Source: Desulfobacteraceae bacterium
Lineage (GTDB): Bacteria; Desulfobacterota; Desulfobacteria; Desulfobacterales; DAOWNP01
Length of the DNA stretch: 8,666 nt
Assembly (NCBI GenBank): GCA_030642545.1
Contig: DAOWNP010000090.1
Coordinates: forward strand, 1 to 8,666
Direction: 5' to 3'
Position 1 is the first letter of the stretch. Each line of letters begins with the position of its first letter. Under the pieces are notes generated by a model. That model saw only the letters and a program-made list of their open reading frames with translations. It searched no databases and was not told the DNA's origin. Shown in pieces: positions 5,614 through 8,666 of the stretch. The position numbers were made by a program, and so were the translations under genes.

Positions 5614-8337
5614 TTATTGTTTGTGTTCGTTATTATTTTTACAAACAGGTAAAACTATGTGTTCAGCATAACGGGAATAATTTTTGACAAACGCTATTTC
5701 ATCTTTTTTGTTTTTTATTTCTTTGTTTAATACAGCATTTAATACGGTGTTTAAAATTTCTTTATAAACAGGGCCTGGTTGTATAGATAGTTTTTTTAAA
5801 TCTTTACCGGTTATTTTGGTTTTAATATTTCTTAAATTTGAAAAATAAAAAGAGATACTTTTTTTAGTCTGCTTGTTGTTTGTTTTTGCCATCATGTAAA
5901 GTATTAATTCGGTTTTGTAGTTAGATAGTTTATGATAAAGAGTGCTGTTTGTTAATGGCTGGTTTTGTTCAATCCATAAAAGAGTTTGAATAGAATGGAA
6001 TCGTTCTTTACTGAATATTTTTTGAAAAGAAGCTGTAACTTCAAAATTCTTGCAGATTTCAATTGATGTTTGTTTGTCAAATTCCTGAATTAATCCTAAA
6101 AAATATACTACCCATTTCATATATGGCTCATTTATAAATAAAAGTTCATACCAGGTTAAAACTTCTTTTATGGAATCAAAAAGGTTTATCATTTTTTTAT
6201 TTAAAGTTATAGAAGGATGAATTATTTGTAGTAGTTTATAATCATTTAGTCTTATTATAGATAATACAGGGTTCTCTTCTTCAAGTATCTGTTTAAGTTC
6301 AGCAAATACCCTTTTACCACTTATTCTTTTAAAAAAATCCATTTTAACAGCATTATGAATTAATCGTGATGTCAGCTTTCCAATTGAAAAGTTGAATCGT
6401 TGTTCAAATTTAATTGCTCTGAGAATTCGTGTAGGATCTTCCACAAAACTTAAATTGTGAAGAATTCTGACAACTTTATCTTTTAAATCTTTGTGTGCGG
6501 AAAAAAAATCTATTAAAAAACCAAAATCATCTGGTATTAATCCGATAGCAAGAGTGTTTATTGTAAAATCACGTCTGAACAGATCAAACTTTATAGAACT
6601 CATTTCAACCTCTGGTAATGCTGCAGGTGATTTATAGTATTCTGTTCTCGCTGATGCAATATCAATTTTAAAACCATTTTCATAAATAATAACTGCAGTG
6701 TTAAATTTTTCATGAGAATGGACTCTTGCATTGGTCATTTTTGCATATTTTTTAGCAAATTGTATACCATTGCCTTCAATAACAATATCTACATCATCAT
6801 TTTTTTTGTATAAAAAAAGATCTCTGACAAAACCCCCTACAACATAAGCTTTAAAACCTAAATCATAAGCAGTTGTACCTATTTGTTTTAAAGTATTTAT
6901 AAGAGATAATTCGAGTCTTTCATAAATAAATTGTGAAATATTTCTTGTTTTTGCAAAAGCTATATCATGAGCAGATTCTGGCAACAAATTTGCCTGTTTG
7001 TTTGATTTAATCAACAAGAGGTTTAACAGATCATTTTTTGTTATTACTCCAATTATTGTATCTTTCTCATATATTGGAAGAATTCGTTGATTGTTATCTA
7101 TTATTTTATTTTGTATTTCAGTTAAATCTGCATTGTAATCAGCCATAACAAGTTCTGTTGTCATAAACTCTTTTACACACAAATCACCTAAATTGTGGGA
7201 CAGAGCTTTTTCGATAACCTGGCGTGAAATAAAACCTGAAAGAGTTTGTTTTTTATTTTTTTGATTATGGTTAATTAACAAAGCATTTATATTATAGCGT
7301 GTCATCAGGATACTTGCTTTATTACATGATGTATCAGGAGGTATAGATATAGGAGGGAATGACATAAAATTTTTTGCTTTTCTTGCCGGTTTTATTTTAC
7401 TATGTAATTGCTGAATGAGTTGATTTTCCACCTGAGCAAGAGTTTTGTTATTTATTGAAGCTGAAGCAGCAAATGCATGGCCACCGCCATTAAAAGGTTC
7501 TAAAATATTACAAACATCTACTTCAGGAATTTTACTTCGTGCTATAATATAAATTTTATTTCCCATTCTCCCTATGACAAACAGTGCTTCTAAATTTTCC
7601 ATTTTCATAAATTTGTGGACAAGCACAGCAAAGTCAGGGATATAATCTTCAGCTGAAATACTTGAAATAACAACATCAATACCATGTATTTCAAGTTTTG
7701 AAGCAGCAAGAATTAATTCATTTAAATAAGATATTTGTTGAGAGCTTATCTCTTTTGAAATGAGGCTTGCAACTATGTTTAAATTTGCACCTTTTGATAA
7801 AAGAAAAGCAGCTGCCATAAAATCACGGGAAGTTGTGGAGGTAAAAGTAAAAGACCCTGTATCTTCATATAAACCAAGACTCATAATAGTTGCTTCATCA
7901 GGAGTAATACGAATTTTTTTTTTTTTTATTATTTCAGATAGAATTGTAATATTTGCTCCAGTTAACACGCTATGTTCAAAATCAGGAATTATATCATTTT
8001 TTCTTTTTGGATGATGGTCGTAAATATGAATTTCAACATTTTTATTGTTTAAGAGTTGGGCAAATTTTCCAATCCGGTCAGCTTTTCTTGTATCAACAAT
8101 TATCAGTTTATTAATATTATTAAAATCTATATCTTTAATATTTACCATATTAAATAGATATACCATGGTATTAATATAAAAATTTCTCAAGTTTTTTTCA
8201 TGGGATCCAGGGAAAACAATAACTGCTTCCGGATATATTTTTTGAGCAGCAAGCATGGATGCAATAGCATCAAAATCAGCATTAATATGTGAAGTGATAA
8301 CCGAGATACTGTCTCTATCAGATTGTTTATTTGTCAC
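5614..8337 (-). CDS. DHH phosphoesterase-CBS-tRNA nucleotidyltransferase/poly(A) polymerase fusion
   Basis: A 907-residue three-part protein. (1) N-terminal DHH/DHHA1 phosphoesterase of the NrnA type, about 10-315: SHINADFDAIAS at 16-27 (H17, D21, D23), D82, DHH at 107-109, D159 in GLYEDTGSF and the DHHA1 signature GGGHAFAAS at 284-292; metal ligands look complete. (2) A CBS pair, about 325-445, the second (from 390) clearer than the first. (3) Class II nucleotidyltransferase: VVGGFVRDLF at 499-508, catalytic DVD at 515-517, RRDFTIN at 588-594, EDPTR at 633-637, GKRVFAEL at 674-681, and a C-terminal RNA-binding tail with ITGKDL and PGPVYKEIL (about 843-862). The last part adds CCA, or only A, to tRNA 3' ends, or makes poly(A); motifs do not decide which. 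The first part suggests hydrolysis of short RNA or a dinucleotide. The start is GTG, with AGGA ten bases upstream (8348-8351). An A14 tract encodes K138-K141. Confidence 0.9.
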   Translation of the reverse strand: MTNKQSDRDSISVITSHINADFDAIASMLAAQKIYPEAVIVFPGSHEKNLRNFYINTMVYLFNMVNIKDIDFNNINKLIIVDTRKADRIGKFAQLLNNKNVEIHIYDHHPKRKNDIIPDFEHSVLTGANITILSEIIKKKKIRITPDEATIMSLGLYEDTGSFTFTSTTSRDFMAAAFLLSKGANLNIVASLISKEISSQQISYLNELILAASKLEIHGIDVVISSISAEDYIPDFAVLVHKFMKMENLEALFVIGRMGNKIYIIARSKIPEVDVCNILEPFNGGGHAFAASASINNKTLAQVENQLIQQLHSKIKPARKAKNFMSFPPISIPPDTSCNKASILMTRYNINALLINHNQKNKKQTLSGFISRQVIEKALSHNLGDLCVKEFMTTELVMADYNADLTEIQNKIIDNNQRILPIYEKDTIIGVITKNDLLNLLLIKSNKQANLLPESAHDIAFAKTRNISQFIYERLELSLINTLKQIGTTAYDLGFKAYVVGGFVRDLFLYKKNDDVDIVIEGNGIQFAKKYAKMTNARVHSHEKFNTAVIIYENGFKIDIASARTEYYKSPAALPEVEMSSIKFDLFRRDFTINTLAIGLIPDDFGFLIDFFSAHKDLKDKVVRILHNLSFVEDPTRILRAIKFEQRFNFSIGKLTSRLIHNAVKMDFFKRISGKRVFAELKQILEEENPVLSIIRLNDYKLLQIIHPSITLNKKMINLFDSIKEVLTWYELLFINEPYMKWVVYFLGLIQEFDKQTSIEICKNFEVTASFQKIFSKERFHSIQTLLWIEQNQPLTNSTLYHKLSNYKTELILYMMAKTNNKQTKKSISFYFSNLRNIKTKITGKDLKKLSIQPGPVYKEILNTVLNAVLNKEIKNKKDEIAFVKNYSRYAEHIVLPVCKNNNEHKQ

Positions 8338-8391
8338 AAGTTAAAATTCCTGATTGTTTTTTAAATTTATTAGAAACTGTTTTTTTTTATT

Positions 8392-8414
8392 ATTACAAAT
8401 AAATCCCTTGTAAT
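8392..8414. promoter_or_regulatory. Operator-like dyad in the divergent intergenic region
   Basis: ATTACAA (8392-8398) and TTGTAAT (8408-8414) form a perfect 7-bp inverted repeat with a nine-base spacer, about 23 bp in all. It sits between the divergent starts at 8337 and 8522. The geometry suits a dimeric regulator, but in AT-rich DNA chance is a real alternative. No convincing -35/-10 pair could be assigned for either gene. Confidence 0.25.
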
Positions 8415-8521
8415 GAAAGAAAAATTTGTTATTTTATATAAATGGAGAGTAATGGGTTAAATCTGTAACTTAAGAATGGAAACAAAATTCAACTTGGGGT
8501 AATACAATAAGGAAATAAAAT

Positions 8522-8666
8522 ATGAAAAAATATCCCATTGGAATTCAGAGTTTTGAAGTAATCAGATCAGATAATTACTATTATGTGGATAAAACACATT
8601 TTGTTAAAAATTTATCTGAATCAGGAAAATATTATTTTTTATCCCGTCCGAGAAGATTCGGAAAAA
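8522..8666 (+). CDS. AAA-ATPase-like domain protein (5' end only)
   Basis: The first 48 codons of a gene that runs off the window. ATG 8522 has AAGGAA (8509-8514) seven bases upstream. The protein begins with the characteristic start of the AAA-ATPase-like family (PF09820): YPIGIQSFEVIR at 4-15, YYYVDKTHFVKNL at 19-31, and SGKYYFLSRPRRFGK at 34-48, where RPRRFGK enters the Walker A loop. Full-length members are usually 500-600 residues and end in a PD-(D/E)XK nuclease-like domain (PDDEXK_9). They occur in many copies in some Bacteroidota, Desulfobacterota and multicellular magnetotactic bacteria; their function is not established. Whether this copy is complete cannot be seen here. Confidence 0.85.
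   Translation, partial: MKKYPIGIQSFEVIRSDNYYYVDKTHFVKNLSESGKYYFLSRPRRFGK

Noticed and set aside
7760..8014. 84-codon + strand open frame
   Set aside because: It lies wholly opposite the DHH domain of the minus-strand fusion gene, whose conserved motifs are unambiguous, and it resembles no family I know.

Overview
The window is AT-rich (roughly 30% G+C by eye) and carries genes of a Gram-negative bacterium that makes lipid A. LpxI instead of LpxH, a DHH-CBS-tRNA nucleotidyltransferase fusion, a long-form S-adenosylhomocysteine hydrolase and an AAA-ATPase-like accessory gene together suggest a Desulfobacterota (deltaproteobacterial) genome, perhaps a low-GC relative of the Desulfobacteraceae. 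The lineage is an inference from gene content; no rRNA or phylogenetic marker search was possible.

Left block (1-3267, + strand): the 3' end of lpxI, complete lpxB and complete msbA form a lipid A cluster in pathway order. LpxI releases UMP from UDP-diacylglucosamine to give lipid X. LpxB joins lipid X to another UDP-diacylglucosamine to give the disaccharide. MsbA flips the finished core-lipid A across the inner membrane. A perfect 13-bp tandem repeat of eight copies begins on the lpxB stop codon and fills nearly all of the lpxB-msbA gap.

Middle block (3268-5464): a convergent intergenic region with nested dyads, and an apparently protein-like open stretch on the minus strand, separates msbA from a small orphan histidine phosphotransfer (Hpt) gene. 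Upstream of Hpt a very AT-rich divergent intergenic region of 291 bp contains an 18-bp hairpin, a wider 11-bp inverted repeat and short direct repeats. It leads into ahcY, which has a strong ribosome binding site. AhcY clears S-adenosylhomocysteine, the by-product of methyl transfer.

Right block (5465-8666): a perfect 19-bp hairpin lies between the converging ahcY and a 907-residue minus-strand gene that fuses a DHH/DHHA1 phosphoesterase, a CBS pair and a class II CCA/A-adding or poly(A) polymerase. This gene starts with GTG and contains an A14 tract. Divergent from it, the window ends inside the start of an AAA-ATPase-like/PD-(D/E)XK-type gene, just reaching its Walker A motif.

Most genes here are housekeeping. 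I see no clear new multi-gene system. The parts most worth a second look are the non-coding elements (tandem repeat, ahcY leader, 3' region of hpt) and the RNA-processing fusion protein.
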